A DNA stretch of 64,000 bases from Martinezella tropici (GCA_000799755.1 JUHI01000010.1:124001-188000), one strand, 5' to 3'; positions 26,273 to 35,708 are shown, counted from the stretch's first letter. The notes: a model not told the origin generated them from the sequence alone. Numbers and translations: made by a program.

Positions 26273-27538
26273 TTACTGCCAGCGGCGGAAGAGGGCGCTG
26301 GCGTTGACGCCGCCGAAACCAAAGCCGTTGGAGATCGCATATTCCATCGCCATCGGGCGTGCAGCGGTGCCGACGATGTCGATCCCCTCTGCAGCGGGGT
26401 CCGCATCCTGCAGATTGCGGGTCGGCGGCGCGATCTGGTCGCGCAGTGCCATGATGGTAAAAATCGCTTCCATACCGCCTGCAGCACCCAGAAGATGGCC
26501 GGTCGCGGATTTCGTGCCGCTGACGGCGATCGCGCCATCGCGCCCGAAGACCGTCTTAACGGCTTCCATCTCGCCGCGGTCGCCGACCTGGGTCGATGTC
26601 GCGTGCGCATTCAGGTGCTTGACCTCAGCCGGTGAAATCCGAGCCTGGGAGAGGGCGGCAAGCATGGCCCGGCGCGCGCCGTCGCCGTCGTCCGGTCCGG
26701 CGGTCATGTGATAGGCATCGGCGGCGGTGCCATAACCGACAAGCTCGGCAAGCGGCGTCGCACCGCGGGCAAGCGCATGCTCCAAGGTCTCGATGACAAG
26801 CATGCCGGCGCCTTCGCCCATGACGAAGCCGTCGCGGGCGCTGTCGAAGGGACGGGAGGCTTCTTCCGGTCTATTGCTGAAGCCCGTGGAGAGCGCGCGT
26901 GCTGCGGCAAAGCCGCCAAGGCTCACCGTATCGATGCAGGCTTCGGCGCCGCCGCAGATGGCGACATCGGCCTCGCCGGCGCGGATCAGCCGCGCCGCAT
27001 CGCCAATCGCCTGGACGCTGGCGGCGCAGGCCGTGACCGGCGCCCCGAGCGGCCCCTTGTACCCGTAGCGGATGCTGACCTGTCCGGCCGCGAGATTGAC
27101 GAGGAAGGAGGGGATGGTGAAGGGCGACAGCCGCCTGACGCCGCGTGTTTCGGCGGTTCGCACGGCATCGGCAATGGCAGGAAAGCCACCGACGCCCGAG
27201 GCGATGATCGTTGCCGTCCGCTCCAGTGCGCCAACATCAGCCGGCTGCCAGCCGGACTGCAGGATCGCTTCCTCAGCGGCCGCCATCGCAAGGAGAATGA
27301 AGCGATCCATCTTCTTCTGGTCCTTGACCGGCACGTATCGGTCGACATCGAAGCCGGCCTCGGCATCCTCCGTGATATCGGAGACAACGCCGCCAACCTT
27401 GGCAGCGAGATCGCCCACCATCTCGTCGGGAAGCAGTCTGAGGCCTGAGCGCCCCTCGACCAGTCGCTTCCAGCTTGCCGTAACACCCACGCCCAAGGGA
27501 GAAACCAGTCCCATCCCGGTGACGACGATACGATCCAT
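26273..27538 (-). CDS. Beta-ketoacyl-ACP synthase (KAS II / FabF family)
   Basis: Condensing enzyme of 421 residues that extends an acyl chain with malonyl-ACP. The Cys-His-His triad is intact: Cys171 in VTACAAS, His in LNAHATST and His in SATGHLLGA. The closing NGFGFGGVNASALF is also canonical. The usual FabF partner acyl-carrier protein gene is absent, so this is an accessory ketosynthase rather than the main fatty-acid one. It starts 17 nt after an HxlR regulator gene on the same strand, which suggests the regulator controls its own ketosynthase operon. Confidence 0.92.
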   Translation of the reverse strand: MDRIVVTGMGLVSPLGVGVTASWKRLVEGRSGLRLLPDEMVGDLAAKVGGVVSDITEDAEAGFDVDRYVPVKDQKKMDRFILLAMAAAEEAILQSGWQPADVGALERTATIIASGVGGFPAIADAVRTAETRGVRRLSPFTIPSFLVNLAAGQVSIRYGYKGPLGAPVTACAASVQAIGDAARLIRAGEADVAICGGAEACIDTVSLGGFAAARALSTGFSNRPEEASRPFDSARDGFVMGEGAGMLVIETLEHALARGATPLAELVGYGTAADAYHMTAGPDDGDGARRAMLAALSQARISPAEVKHLNAHATSTQVGDRGEMEAVKTVFGRDGAIAVSGTKSATGHLLGAAGGMEAIFTIMALRDQIAPPTRNLQDADPAAEGIDIVGTAARPMAMEYAISNGFGFGGVNASALFRRWQ

Positions 27539-27555
27539 GTCTTGCTCCTATTCGG

Positions 27556-28080
27556 TCAGGCGTCGAAGCCCAAAAACCATGCTTTCATCTGGGCAATGCG
27601 TTCATGAACGGTGTTGTCGGCCGCCGGCCCCGGCACGAGAATCGTGTCTTCGGGCTGAAAGGCACGGCCGGTGACGCGGTCGATGAGAAGCGGGTCGCGG
27701 TCCTCGCCGGTATTGGCGTCGACAAGGCGCATCGCGACTTCTTCGGCCGGCAGATGCTGATTGCCCCAGGTAAACAGCGCCATCAGCACGGGAAAGAAAT
27801 CCCGCCCCTTGCTGGTCAGCACATATTCGTAGCGCGGGGGCCGCTCATTGTAGAGGCGGCGCTCGAACAAGCCTTCATCGGTCAAATGCTTGAGACGCCG
27901 TGTGAGGATATTCGGCGCAACGCCGAGGTTCTTCTGGAATTCGTCGAACCGGCTCAACCCCTGAAGCGCGTCACGCAGGATCAGAATGCTCCACCAGTCA
28001 CCAACGCTTTCGAGCGCGCGGGCGGCGGGGCATTTGAAGGTGCTGAAGCTGGTTCTTTGCATGGGTGAGGCAGATAACAT
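27556..28080 (-). CDS. HxlR family winged-helix transcriptional regulator
   Basis: DNA-binding protein of 174 residues. The HxlR domain (about 15-105) shows CPAARALESVGDWWSILILRDALQGLSRFDEFQKNLGVAPNILTRRLKHLTDEGLFERRLY, i.e. the recognition helix and wing, with the redox-type Cys17 at the domain start. A C-terminal extension of about 60 residues is unusual for the 110-residue family. It is the first gene of a two-gene unit with the ketosynthase. Start 28080 lies right beside a direct repeat that may be its operator; ATG 28062 is an alternative. Confidence 0.85.
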   Translation of the reverse strand: MLSASPMQRTSFSTFKCPAARALESVGDWWSILILRDALQGLSRFDEFQKNLGVAPNILTRRLKHLTDEGLFERRLYNERPPRYEYVLTSKGRDFFPVLMALFTWGNQHLPAEEVAMRLVDANTGEDRDPLLIDRVTGRAFQPEDTILVPGPAADNTVHERIAQMKAWFLGFDA

Positions 28081-28081
28081 G

Positions 28082-28115
28082 AGTAACTATCATTATGCAA
28101 GTTACTATCATGATG
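28082..28115. promoter_or_regulatory. Direct repeat, candidate HxlR operator
   Basis: AGTAACTATCATTATG (28082-28097) and AGTTACTATCATGATG (28100-28115) match at 14 of 16 positions with an 18-bp period. GTAAC and GTTAC also form an inverted pair. The repeat lies immediately upstream of the HxlR gene and 44 bp before the divergent GNAT gene. Confidence 0.55.
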
Positions 28116-28158
28116 TTACCCGGCTGACATGCACCCTCGCTCTCGATAGATTGGCGGT

Positions 28159-28650
28159 ATGATGGAGAACCGTAATCTGGATACCGAGCGGTTACACCTG
28201 CGAGCGCTTCAGTCTACCGACAGCGCTTTCGTCGGAGAGTTGATTGCCCACGAAGAGGTGCGCCGCTTTCTCGGCGGACCTGTTCCGATCGCTCAACGCG
28301 AGGCGGTGATGGCAGGCTGTCTCGCATCCGCGGACGGGGAAATAGTGTGGCTGGTGGAAGCCAAGAATTCGCGACAACGCCTTGGTTTGATTTCCATTTC
28401 ATATCATAGGGACGGTCAGGACCGCGAATTGTCGTATCAATTTCATCCCGGCGCCTGGGGTTTTGGCTATGCAACGGAAGCGGCAAGGCGCGTCCTTGAT
28501 TATGCCTTGAAGGAGTTGCAGCTGGATAGACTGATAGCGGAAACCCAGTCCGCCAACGCCGCATCCCGCCGGCTGCTGGAACGAGTGGGGATGAGAGAAG
28601 CGGCGCGATTGCATCGGTTCGGAGCCGAGCAGCTCATCTATGTGAGCTAG
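28159..28650 (+). CDS. GNAT family N-acetyltransferase (RimJ/RimL-type)
   Basis: Acetyltransferase of 163 residues resembling the RimJ/RimL subgroup: NLDTERLHLRALQSTDS at the start, the motif-A segment YQFHPGAWGFGYATEAARRVLDYAL, and AETQSANAASRRLLERVGM in the C-terminal motif. It is divergent from the HxlR-ketosynthase unit and shares its 79-bp promoter region, which may place it under the same regulator. The acetyl acceptor is unknown. Confidence 0.83.
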   Translation: MMENRNLDTERLHLRALQSTDSAFVGELIAHEEVRRFLGGPVPIAQREAVMAGCLASADGEIVWLVEAKNSRQRLGLISISYHRDGQDRELSYQFHPGAWGFGYATEAARRVLDYALKELQLDRLIAETQSANAASRRLLERVGMREAARLHRFGAEQLIYVS

Positions 28651-28735
28651 TTGTTCATCGCAAAGGCACCCGTGAAGCAGAGAATCGGCGCCAAGACGAG
28701 ATGCCCGGCGGCCGCTGCTCTTGTGTGCCGGGTTT

Positions 28736-29326
28736 TCAGTATGGAGGCGCCTTGCGGGCGCGCTGCTGTTTCGCTGCCTCGGTCCACCAGGCGAGATCGT
28801 CGGCAAAGCGGGGAAAAGCTCTCGCAAGGGCATCGCCTCCGCTGCCAATGGGCTTGTTGTCGGCATCCAATGTCGCCGAGATATTGGCGACGGCAAGCGT
28901 GCTGGAGATGACGATCATTCCCATCTCGGAGAGGGTGCCATGCCATGCGGTCGCCGCATGTGCGCCGGAAAGGCGGCCGCCAGAATAGCTGGCAATTGCC
29001 GCCGGCCGCCAAAACCATTCCTCGAGGTAATGATCGGTCATGTTTTTCAGACCGGGCTGCATGCCCCAATTGTATTCACCTGTAACGAAAACAAAGGCAT
29101 CGGCTCCGCGAATTTTCGCGGCAAGCCTTTCCATTTCCGACGGAGCGGAACCTTTGGAGTACTCCTTGTACATGCGGTCGAGCATCGGCAGTCCCACGTC
29201 TTTCGCATCGATCAGTTCCGCATTGTCTCCGCGCTGACGAAGGCTGGCTACGAGATAATTCGCGAGGCGGATTCCGACGCGATCCGATCGGTAGGAACCG
29301 TAGAGAACCAGAATATTGTCGGTCAT
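28736..29326 (-). CDS. NADPH-dependent FMN reductase family flavoprotein
   Basis: Flavodoxin-like reductase of 196 residues. The FMN phosphate loop reads LVLYGSYRSDRVG (residues 6-18) and the middle motif FVFVTGEYNWGMQPGLKNMTDH is the FMN_red signature. The closest function types are quinone or azo reductases and FMN reductases supplying reduced flavin. Single gene; it converges on the GNAT gene. Electron acceptor unknown. Confidence 0.85.
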   Translation of the reverse strand: MTDNILVLYGSYRSDRVGIRLANYLVASLRQRGDNAELIDAKDVGLPMLDRMYKEYSKGSAPSEMERLAAKIRGADAFVFVTGEYNWGMQPGLKNMTDHYLEEWFWRPAAIASYSGGRLSGAHAATAWHGTLSEMGMIVISSTLAVANISATLDADNKPIGSGGDALARAFPRFADDLAWWTEAAKQQRARKAPPY

Positions 29327-29542
29327 CGTTGACTATCTCCTCCACTGTGGACTTCGAAATGAAGCAGGCTCAAGTGGTGCGCACCCTCATGGCCGAAAGG
29401 CAACGCGCAACGTCCGATGAAAAGTGATATAGGATCAATGATGGATTTTGATAGCCGTCCCAATAAGGCGGCGTGATTCTTCAATTCGAATTGACGTCAC
29501 GAAACCTATCGATCTGCTGAGCAGCAATCTGGGACAGCAAAG

Positions 29543-29923
29543 ATGGATGAGAATGAGATTCGAAAAGCGCTCGATCGGCACTGGGCCGCCTCGGACGCAA
29601 ATGATTTCGATGTCGAGCACGACATATACGAGGAAGATGCCGTGCTCGAGTACCCGCAATCGGGCGAACGCATCAGGGGGCGGAGCAACATTCAGGCCTC
29701 GCGCATCGCTCAACCTAATTCCAAGCGCTTCACCGTGCGGCGCATCGTTGGGGCGGGGAACCTCTGGATTACGGAGTTCGTCCTCACCTATGACGACAGC
29801 CCGTCCTATTCGGTGAGCATCATGGAATTCCGGGACGGCAGAGTGAGCCGTGAGACCCAATATTTCGGTGCTCCGTTTGCGCCGGGACCATCGCGGGCGC
29901 AATGGGTTGAGCGGATGGGATGA
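29543..29923 (+). CDS. NTF2-like/SnoaL-like protein
   Basis: A 126-residue cone-fold protein (SnoaL-like). It opens DENEIRKALDRHWAASDANDFDVEHDIYEEDAVLEYPQSGE, the first helix pair and strand typical of the fold, and ends with ETQYFGAPFAPGPSRAQWVERMG. These proteins include isomerases, hydrolases and hypothetical ligand binders, so no reaction can be given. It stands alone, 76 nt before the end of the ABC exporter operon that runs the other way. Confidence 0.75.
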   Translation: MDENEIRKALDRHWAASDANDFDVEHDIYEEDAVLEYPQSGERIRGRSNIQASRIAQPNSKRFTVRRIVGAGNLWITEFVLTYDDSPSYSVSIMEFRDGRVSRETQYFGAPFAPGPSRAQWVERMG

Positions 29924-29999
29924 AATCGCCACCACTCGATTGGTCCAAAGTGCGTCGAGAGCCCAGAGATCCTTGGGGCCTGGCTTTGCAAGCCAAGCC

Positions 30000-31901
30000 C
30001 TAAGTCCGCGACTCCGCAGGCACCGCAGCGGAAACCTCTTCCTCCGGAATGTCGTCGAAGGACGCATAATTGAGGTTGTAGAGCTTCGAGTAGAGCTTGC
30101 GGTTGGCCATCAGCTGATTGTGGTTGCCGCTTTCTAGGAGCTGGCCGTTCTGCAGCACGAGGATGCGGTCGGCCTCACGGATGGTTGCCAGACGGTGGGC
30201 GATGACAAGGCCCGTGCGACCCTCGAGCAGCTTCACCAACGCCTTCTGGATCAGCATCTCGGTATAGCTATCGATATTCGCCGTGGCTTCGTCGAGCACG
30301 AGGATCTTGGCATCGGCGACAAGGGCGCGGGCGAAGCTGACGAGCTGGCGTTGACCGAGCGACAGACCGCCGCCGCGCTGACCGAGAACGTGGTCGTAGC
30401 CATCGGGCAGCCGCATGATGAATTCATGCGCGCCGACAGCCTTGGCGGCTTCGATGACCTCTTCGCGCGTCGCTTCCGTTTTGTTGTAGCGGATGTTCTC
30501 CAGCACCGTGCCGGTGAAGAGGAACGGCTCCTGCAGCACCATAGCGATCTGACGTCCGAGCGAATCTTGGGTGAGGGACCGCACGTCATGACCGCCGACC
30601 AGAACCTGACCCTGCTGCACATCGTAGAAACGATGGATGAGCGCCATCGAGCTGGACTTGCCGGAGCCCGTCGGCCCGATCAGCGCCACGGTCTCTCCCG
30701 GATTGACCCTGAAGCTGACATTCTTCAGCACCGGATGTTTGGGATTGTAGCCAAAGACGACGTCGCGGAACTCGACCGAGCCGTCCATATCGGGCGAAAG
30801 TTCCTTGGCGTCGGGTGCGTCCTTGATGTCGACCGGAACGTCGAGCACCTCGGTCAGCCGCTGGCCGGAGGCCATGGCGCGCTGCATCACGGAATACTGC
30901 ATCGTCAGCGAGCGAATCGGGTCGAAGAATCGCTGAATATAAAACAGGAAGGCGACCATGATGCCGACATCGAGCTTGTGGTTCAGCACCATCGAACCGC
31001 CGACGATGATGACGATCGCCATCGCCATGCCGGTCAGCGTATCGACGATCGGCACCATGACCTGGGCATAGCGCGCCGCCGTCAGATGCGATTGCAGGTT
31101 TGTATGCGCCTTGTCGTCGAAAAGAGCGAAATTGACCGCCTGCCGATGCATGCCCTGGACCGCCCGCACGCCATGGATCGCTTCCGCCAGCGCACCATTG
31201 GTGACGGAATTGGTCTCATGGGCGTTCATGAAGGCGACACGCGCCTTCGGCAGCCAGAACAGCCGGACGACAAACAGGATCGGCATGACGGAAAGCGTCA
31301 GCAGGCCGAGCCGGAAATCGAGCGACAGCATGACGATGACGATGCCGAAAAGCAGGGCGATGTCGCCGACGGAAAGCACGGAAGTTTCTAGGAATTCCTG
31401 CATGGAGTTGACGTCGCCCTGCAGGCGCGACATCAGGCGTCCGACCTCGGTCTTGTCCATGAAGGATAGCGAGACGCGCTGCAGATGGGCAAACATCGCC
31501 CGGCGTATGTCGAACAAAACCTCTTCGGCCACCTCGCCGACATAGGTCTCCTGCACATAGCTCGCCCCGTAATTGACGAGGATTGCCGCCGTAAAAATCC
31601 CGAGAGACAGCCACAGCGCGGAATAGTCGATGGCGCCTGGTGCCATCGCACTGTCGATTGCATGGCGAATGACAAGCGGTATGACGATCTGGGAGCCGGT
31701 AAAGAGCAGAACAGCCGCGACGGAGATATAGATTTGCCGGCGATAGGGGCTGACGAAGGCCCAGATGCGGCGGATGATCTTGCTGTCGAAGACCTTGCCG
31801 AAGATCTCCTCTTCGACACGATGTGACCCGACGACCGCGCGGGGAGGGCGACGACCATCCTCGCGCACATCGTTGCGCTCGGTTTCGGTGATTTCCGACA
31901 T
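30000..31901 (-). CDS. ABC exporter half-transporter, subunit 2 (catalytic NBD)
   Basis: Type IV ABC exporter half of 633 residues: a six-helix transmembrane domain (about 70-350) and an ATPase domain with Walker A GPTGSGKSS near residue 407, a degenerate signature LSLGQ near 512 and an intact Walker B with catalytic Glu (ILVLDEATANID) near 534. The start (ATG 31901) is one base after the stop of the upstream half, whose 3' end supplies its AAAGGGAGG ribosome site, so the two are translationally coupled and form a heterodimer. Probably exports a lipid, drug or metabolite. Confidence 0.9.
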   Translation of the reverse strand: MSEITETERNDVREDGRRPPRAVVGSHRVEEEIFGKVFDSKIIRRIWAFVSPYRRQIYISVAAVLLFTGSQIVIPLVIRHAIDSAMAPGAIDYSALWLSLGIFTAAILVNYGASYVQETYVGEVAEEVLFDIRRAMFAHLQRVSLSFMDKTEVGRLMSRLQGDVNSMQEFLETSVLSVGDIALLFGIVIVMLSLDFRLGLLTLSVMPILFVVRLFWLPKARVAFMNAHETNSVTNGALAEAIHGVRAVQGMHRQAVNFALFDDKAHTNLQSHLTAARYAQVMVPIVDTLTGMAMAIVIIVGGSMVLNHKLDVGIMVAFLFYIQRFFDPIRSLTMQYSVMQRAMASGQRLTEVLDVPVDIKDAPDAKELSPDMDGSVEFRDVVFGYNPKHPVLKNVSFRVNPGETVALIGPTGSGKSSSMALIHRFYDVQQGQVLVGGHDVRSLTQDSLGRQIAMVLQEPFLFTGTVLENIRYNKTEATREEVIEAAKAVGAHEFIMRLPDGYDHVLGQRGGGLSLGQRQLVSFARALVADAKILVLDEATANIDSYTEMLIQKALVKLLEGRTGLVIAHRLATIREADRILVLQNGQLLESGNHNQLMANRKLYSKLYNLNYASFDDIPEEEVSAAVPAESRT

Positions 31902-31902
31902 G

Positions 31903-33792
31903 TCAAACCTCCCTTTTCGCTCTTTCGAGCGTGCCGCCGGATGTCTTGACGACATCATCCTCCGGGCGAACCTGCAGATCGTAAAGCGCCTTGTACCGCC
32001 CTCCAGCGGCCAGAAGCTGCTCGTGGGTGCCGCGCTCGACGATCTCACCATCCTCGATGAACAGGATCTGGTCGGCATGCATCAGCGAACTCAGCCGGTG
32101 CGCGACGATCAGCGTCACGCGGTCGCGGGCGAAACGCTTCATGGCGCTGCGGATACGCTGCTCCGTTGCAGCGTCGATCGCCGCGGTGGAATCGTCGAAC
32201 ACCATCACGGCCGGCTTCAGCATCAATGTCCGGGCGATCGTCAGGCGCTGACGCTGGCCGCCGGACAGCGACACGCCGCGTTCTCCGACGATTGTCGTGT
32301 AACCGGCCGGCAGGCCGAGAATGTAGTTGTGCAGCTGCGCCGACTCGGCGGCGCGCTCGATGCGAGGTTCTTTCGCCCAGGGGTCGCCGTAGGCGATATT
32401 GTTTTCGATGCTGGTGGTGAACAGGAAGGAATCCTGCTGGACGACGGCAACGTTCTGCCGCAGCGACTGCAGCGTCGCCTTGCGGATATCCTGGCCGTCG
32501 AGGGTAATGCTTCCCGCGGTGACGTCGTAAAAGCGCGGAATGAGATGGGCGATCGTGGACTTGCCGCTACCCGGCGGCCCAACGATGCCGATCGTCTGGC
32601 CACGCTTCGCCTCGAAACAGATATTCCTCAGCACCGGCCGCGTTTCCGAGCCAGGATAGCTGAAGTCGACATTCTCGAACCGCAGAGTGCCGTCGCTCAC
32701 GACCAGCGGCTTGGCGTCCGGCGCATCCTTGATAGGGATATCCAGATCCAGCAGCTCGAACAATCGTGACCCACAGGTCGACGCGCGCGCAAAAGCATTG
32801 ACCATCAGGCCGAGCTGGCGCACCGGCATCTGCAGGATGGTCATGAAGGTCAGGAACGACGCCAGCGTACCGACGCTGATCTGGCCGTCGATGACCTTCA
32901 GGCCGCCGAGCCAGAGCACGAGCCCCATTGACACGAAGAAGGAGAGGTTCATGGCGCTGGTGTTGATGACGCGGATGCCGACACGTTGATGAGCGAGGGA
33001 GAGCGCGTCATGCGAGGCGCGATCGAACTTCATCAGCTCGTGCGCCTGTGCGGCGAAGGCGCGGACGACGCGAATGCCGCCGAGATTTTCCTCCATCACA
33101 CGCGTCAGCACCGAGAGGCGCTCCTGCAGATCAAGCCAGGTCGACCGCAGCCGCAGCTGCGTGACGGAAGAGCGCCATGCGACGAAGGGCACGAAACTCA
33201 GGGCCAGCAGACCGAGCACGACATCCGTCGACAACAGCATATAGGCGCCAACGCCGATCAGCATGGTCAGCAGCACCATGCGCACCAGCGCGGTCGAAAA
33301 ATACATGCGCACGCCTTCGAGGTCGAGCAGGCCAACCGTGATGAGGTCGCCGGAATGAGCCTTGTCGTGGAAGCTGAAGGAGAGCTGCTGAATCTTCTCG
33401 TAACAGGCCAGCCGAAGCTCGTAGCCCATGTGATGGCCGACCGCTTCGCTGTAATAGTTCTGCACCATGGTGAACAGGCCGCGCAGAACGCTGATGACAA
33501 GCAGCAGCAAGGCGGTCGTCATCAAGGCGTTTTCGGCGATTTGCCCGGCGGCGCCGCCGCCAACCGCCGTTTGGGTCTGGTCGACGGCACGTCCCAGAAG
33601 GCGCGGGATCATCAACTGCAACGTTGCAGCCACGAAAGTCGCCCCGATTGCGAAGCTAGTCTGCCAGGGATGGCGCAGCGTCATATGGGTGATACGGACG
33701 ATCGTCGACAGGCCTTGGCCCCAACCGACCGCATTGACATGCGCACGCGAAACCATTGGCTTCGGCGCGCTTCTTGATGAATCGCTGCTCAC
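31903..33792 (-). CDS. ABC exporter half-transporter, subunit 1 (degenerate NBD)
   Basis: First gene of the exporter pair, 629 residues, with a GTG start at 33792. The transmembrane domain spans about 45-330. Its ATPase domain has Walker A GPPGSGKST near residue 404, a canonical signature LSGGQRQR near 507, but Walker B reads VMVFDDSTAAID: the catalytic Glu is Asp. With the partner's LSLGQ signature this makes one non-hydrolysing composite site and one active site, the pattern known for LmrCD, TM287/288 and TmrAB. The H-loop His (VAHRL) is kept. Confidence 0.9.
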   Translation of the reverse strand: MSSDSSRSAPKPMVSRAHVNAVGWGQGLSTIVRITHMTLRHPWQTSFAIGATFVAATLQLMIPRLLGRAVDQTQTAVGGGAAGQIAENALMTTALLLLVISVLRGLFTMVQNYYSEAVGHHMGYELRLACYEKIQQLSFSFHDKAHSGDLITVGLLDLEGVRMYFSTALVRMVLLTMLIGVGAYMLLSTDVVLGLLALSFVPFVAWRSSVTQLRLRSTWLDLQERLSVLTRVMEENLGGIRVVRAFAAQAHELMKFDRASHDALSLAHQRVGIRVINTSAMNLSFFVSMGLVLWLGGLKVIDGQISVGTLASFLTFMTILQMPVRQLGLMVNAFARASTCGSRLFELLDLDIPIKDAPDAKPLVVSDGTLRFENVDFSYPGSETRPVLRNICFEAKRGQTIGIVGPPGSGKSTIAHLIPRFYDVTAGSITLDGQDIRKATLQSLRQNVAVVQQDSFLFTTSIENNIAYGDPWAKEPRIERAAESAQLHNYILGLPAGYTTIVGERGVSLSGGQRQRLTIARTLMLKPAVMVFDDSTAAIDAATEQRIRSAMKRFARDRVTLIVAHRLSSLMHADQILFIEDGEIVERGTHEQLLAAGGRYKALYDLQVRPEDDVVKTSGGTLERAKREV

Positions 33793-34020
33793 GCTTTTAT
33801 CCAGGCATAATTAAACGAGGCGGGCCCGCAGACGGGTTCGTATCTCAGGAAAGAATATTGATAGGATGAATTTTGCCGATTCCGTGGCGACGTTCAAGAG
33901 TCAATCGGTCACAAGTCCCACGCGAACGTTAGATTATGTGTTCGAAAAATATTCGATGACATGTCGGGATCGAAATCGCGGGAACGTCCTTCGGGCACCA
34001 TAACGGAAAAGGAGGATTTC

Positions 34021-34677
34021 ATGCGCAAGATTATCTTAGCTACATTCATCAGTCTCGACGGCGTCATGCAGGCACCGGGCGGTCCCGATGAGGACCCGAC
34101 AGGCGGCTTCAAGCATGGCGGTTGGGTGTTCCCTCACTCCGACGAAGGGACCGGCAAGGCGCTCTTCGAACTGTTCGAAAAGCCGTTCGCGCTGCTGCTG
34201 GGACGCAAGACCTATGACATTTTCTCAGCTTATTGGCCCCACATCGGCAGCGACAATCCGGTTGCCAATAAGTTCAACAGCGTTACCAAATATGTCGCGA
34301 CGCGCGGCGATGCCGAGCTGAAATGGAACAGGAGCCAGTCCCTCGGCAAGGATGTCGTCGCCGCGCTCAAGGAGCTGAAAGCAGGCGAGGGACCGGATCT
34401 TCTCATCCAGGGCAGCGGCGATCTCATTCAGACCCTGTTGCGTCACGAACTGATCGACGAATTCAATCTGATGATCTTCCCGCTCGTGCTGGGCAGCGGC
34501 AAGAAGCTGTTTGCCGGCGGGGCAATTCCTTCCGCAATGAAACTGCTGCGTACCCAGTCGTCTCCGACCGGCGTCATCTTCGCGACCTATCAGCCGGACG
34601 GCCCGGTGAAGACAGGTTCCTTCGCCATGCAGGACCCATCAGAGGAGGAGATCGAGCGCCGCAAGCGGCTCGAATAG
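34021..34677 (+). CDS. Dihydrofolate reductase family protein (RibD C-terminal-like)
   Basis: A 218-residue protein with the RibD_C/DHFR fold: MRKIILATFISLDGVMQAPGGPDEDP at the start, LLGRKTYDIFSAYWP, then DLLIQGSGDLIQTLLRHELIDEFNLMIFPLVLGSGKKLF. It is probably an NADPH-dependent reductase, but the pathway is unknown; the family is often stand-alone. A GAAAAGGAGG ribosome site precedes ATG 34021. A longer open frame (33961) is not needed. It converges on the LysR gene. Confidence 0.85.
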   Translation: MRKIILATFISLDGVMQAPGGPDEDPTGGFKHGGWVFPHSDEGTGKALFELFEKPFALLLGRKTYDIFSAYWPHIGSDNPVANKFNSVTKYVATRGDAELKWNRSQSLGKDVVAALKELKAGEGPDLLIQGSGDLIQTLLRHELIDEFNLMIFPLVLGSGKKLFAGGAIPSAMKLLRTQSSPTGVIFATYQPDGPVKTGSFAMQDPSEEEIERRKRLE

Positions 34678-34721
34678 CTGGTATGATCGCGGCGAGACTC
34701 CAAATGGGCGTCGCGCCGCGA

Positions 34722-35615
34722 TCAAGAGGCATGGTCGATCGCTGGAAATTCTCGAAGCGCTTTCATGATTTCGCGCAGGCCCTTTGTGAGATGCTTGTCT
34801 CGGCGCAACACCATGCCGAGTTGCCGAACGAGCCTCGGTTTGAGCGGCGAGGTGACAAGCAGATCAGACGTGTTTCGCCTCAGTGCCATGTCGGGGAGGA
34901 TGGACCAGCCAAGGCCGGCGGCGACCAGCTCCTTGATGGCCTCAACGCTACCGAACTCCATGGCTGGCTCGGGGCGAACTCCGCCGGCCTCGAACCATTC
35001 ATCTGCGGCGCGGCGCGTGTTGCCGCCTTCGTAGAGCAATAGCGTCTTGTTCCTCATGAATTCGACATCCGGTCCGCCGTCCGGCATCACACTTCCCTTT
35101 GGCGCTACGGCCAAAAGCTCGTCTTGGTGGAATGGTTCGACCTCGAGGGAACGACCGGCGGCGGGCAGGGCGACCACTGCGAGATCGAGCGCGTTGGACT
35201 CGAGATCGCGCAGGATTTCGGCGATATTGCCGACACGGACAATGATCTCGAGATCGGGCATCCGCTTCTTCGCCATGGCGATGGCGCGCGGAAGCAGATG
35301 GATGGAAGCGGTACCACCGCTGCCGATCCGCACGCGGCCGACCGATCCCTCGCGGAAAGGCGCCATCGCCTCCTCCGCCATGGAACAGGTCTCCACGATG
35401 CGCCGCGCGTGAGGAAGTAGCTCCAGGCCGGCCGGCGATGGCTGCGCCCGCCGTCCGACGCGCTCGATCAGCTTTACGCCGAGGCGCTGCTCCAGAAGCT
35501 TCACCTGTTGGCTGACCGCGGGTTGCGTGAGTCCCACCTTGTCGGCAGCCGCCGTGAAGCTGCCGAGATCGACGACACTGAGAAAGGTGGCCAGTTGATC
35601 GAGATTGAGCAACAA
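34722..35615 (-). CDS. LysR family transcriptional regulator
   Basis: LTTR of 297 residues with an N-terminal helix-turn-helix (LDQLATFLSVVDLGSFTAAADKVGLTQPAVSQQVKLLEQRLG, about residues 5-48) and a C-terminal effector domain. The start codon is TTG 35615, with AAGGAA 8 nt upstream. It is divergent from a DUF1127 gene and shares a 93-bp gap carrying a palindrome. LysR/DUF1127 divergons are common in rhizobia and the LTTR usually controls the neighbour. The inducer is unknown. Confidence 0.9.
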   Translation of the reverse strand: MLLNLDQLATFLSVVDLGSFTAAADKVGLTQPAVSQQVKLLEQRLGVKLIERVGRRAQPSPAGLELLPHARRIVETCSMAEEAMAPFREGSVGRVRIGSGGTASIHLLPRAIAMAKKRMPDLEIIVRVGNIAEILRDLESNALDLAVVALPAAGRSLEVEPFHQDELLAVAPKGSVMPDGGPDVEFMRNKTLLLYEGGNTRRAADEWFEAGGVRPEPAMEFGSVEAIKELVAAGLGWSILPDMALRRNTSDLLVTSPLKPRLVRQLGMVLRRDKHLTKGLREIMKALREFPAIDHAS

Positions 35616-35623
35616 AAGAATTC

Positions 35624-35649
35624 CTTATGAATTGCATTAATAGCATAAG
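35624..35649. promoter_or_regulatory. Palindrome between lysR and DUF1127, candidate LysR site
   Basis: CTTATG-N14-CATAAG lies 9 bp upstream of the LysR start and about 60 bp upstream of the DUF1127 gene, the usual place for a LysR recognition site. Confidence 0.5.
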
Positions 35650-35708
35650 CTTCATTCATTGCGAATGCCAGCGCATCCTAGGGCCATGTTGATGCAAGCC
35701 CAGGGAGC

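Noticed and set aside
34323..35042. 239-residue plus-strand frame across the DHFR-family and LysR gene ends
   Set aside because: It runs through two convergent, well-supported genes in the wrong frame.
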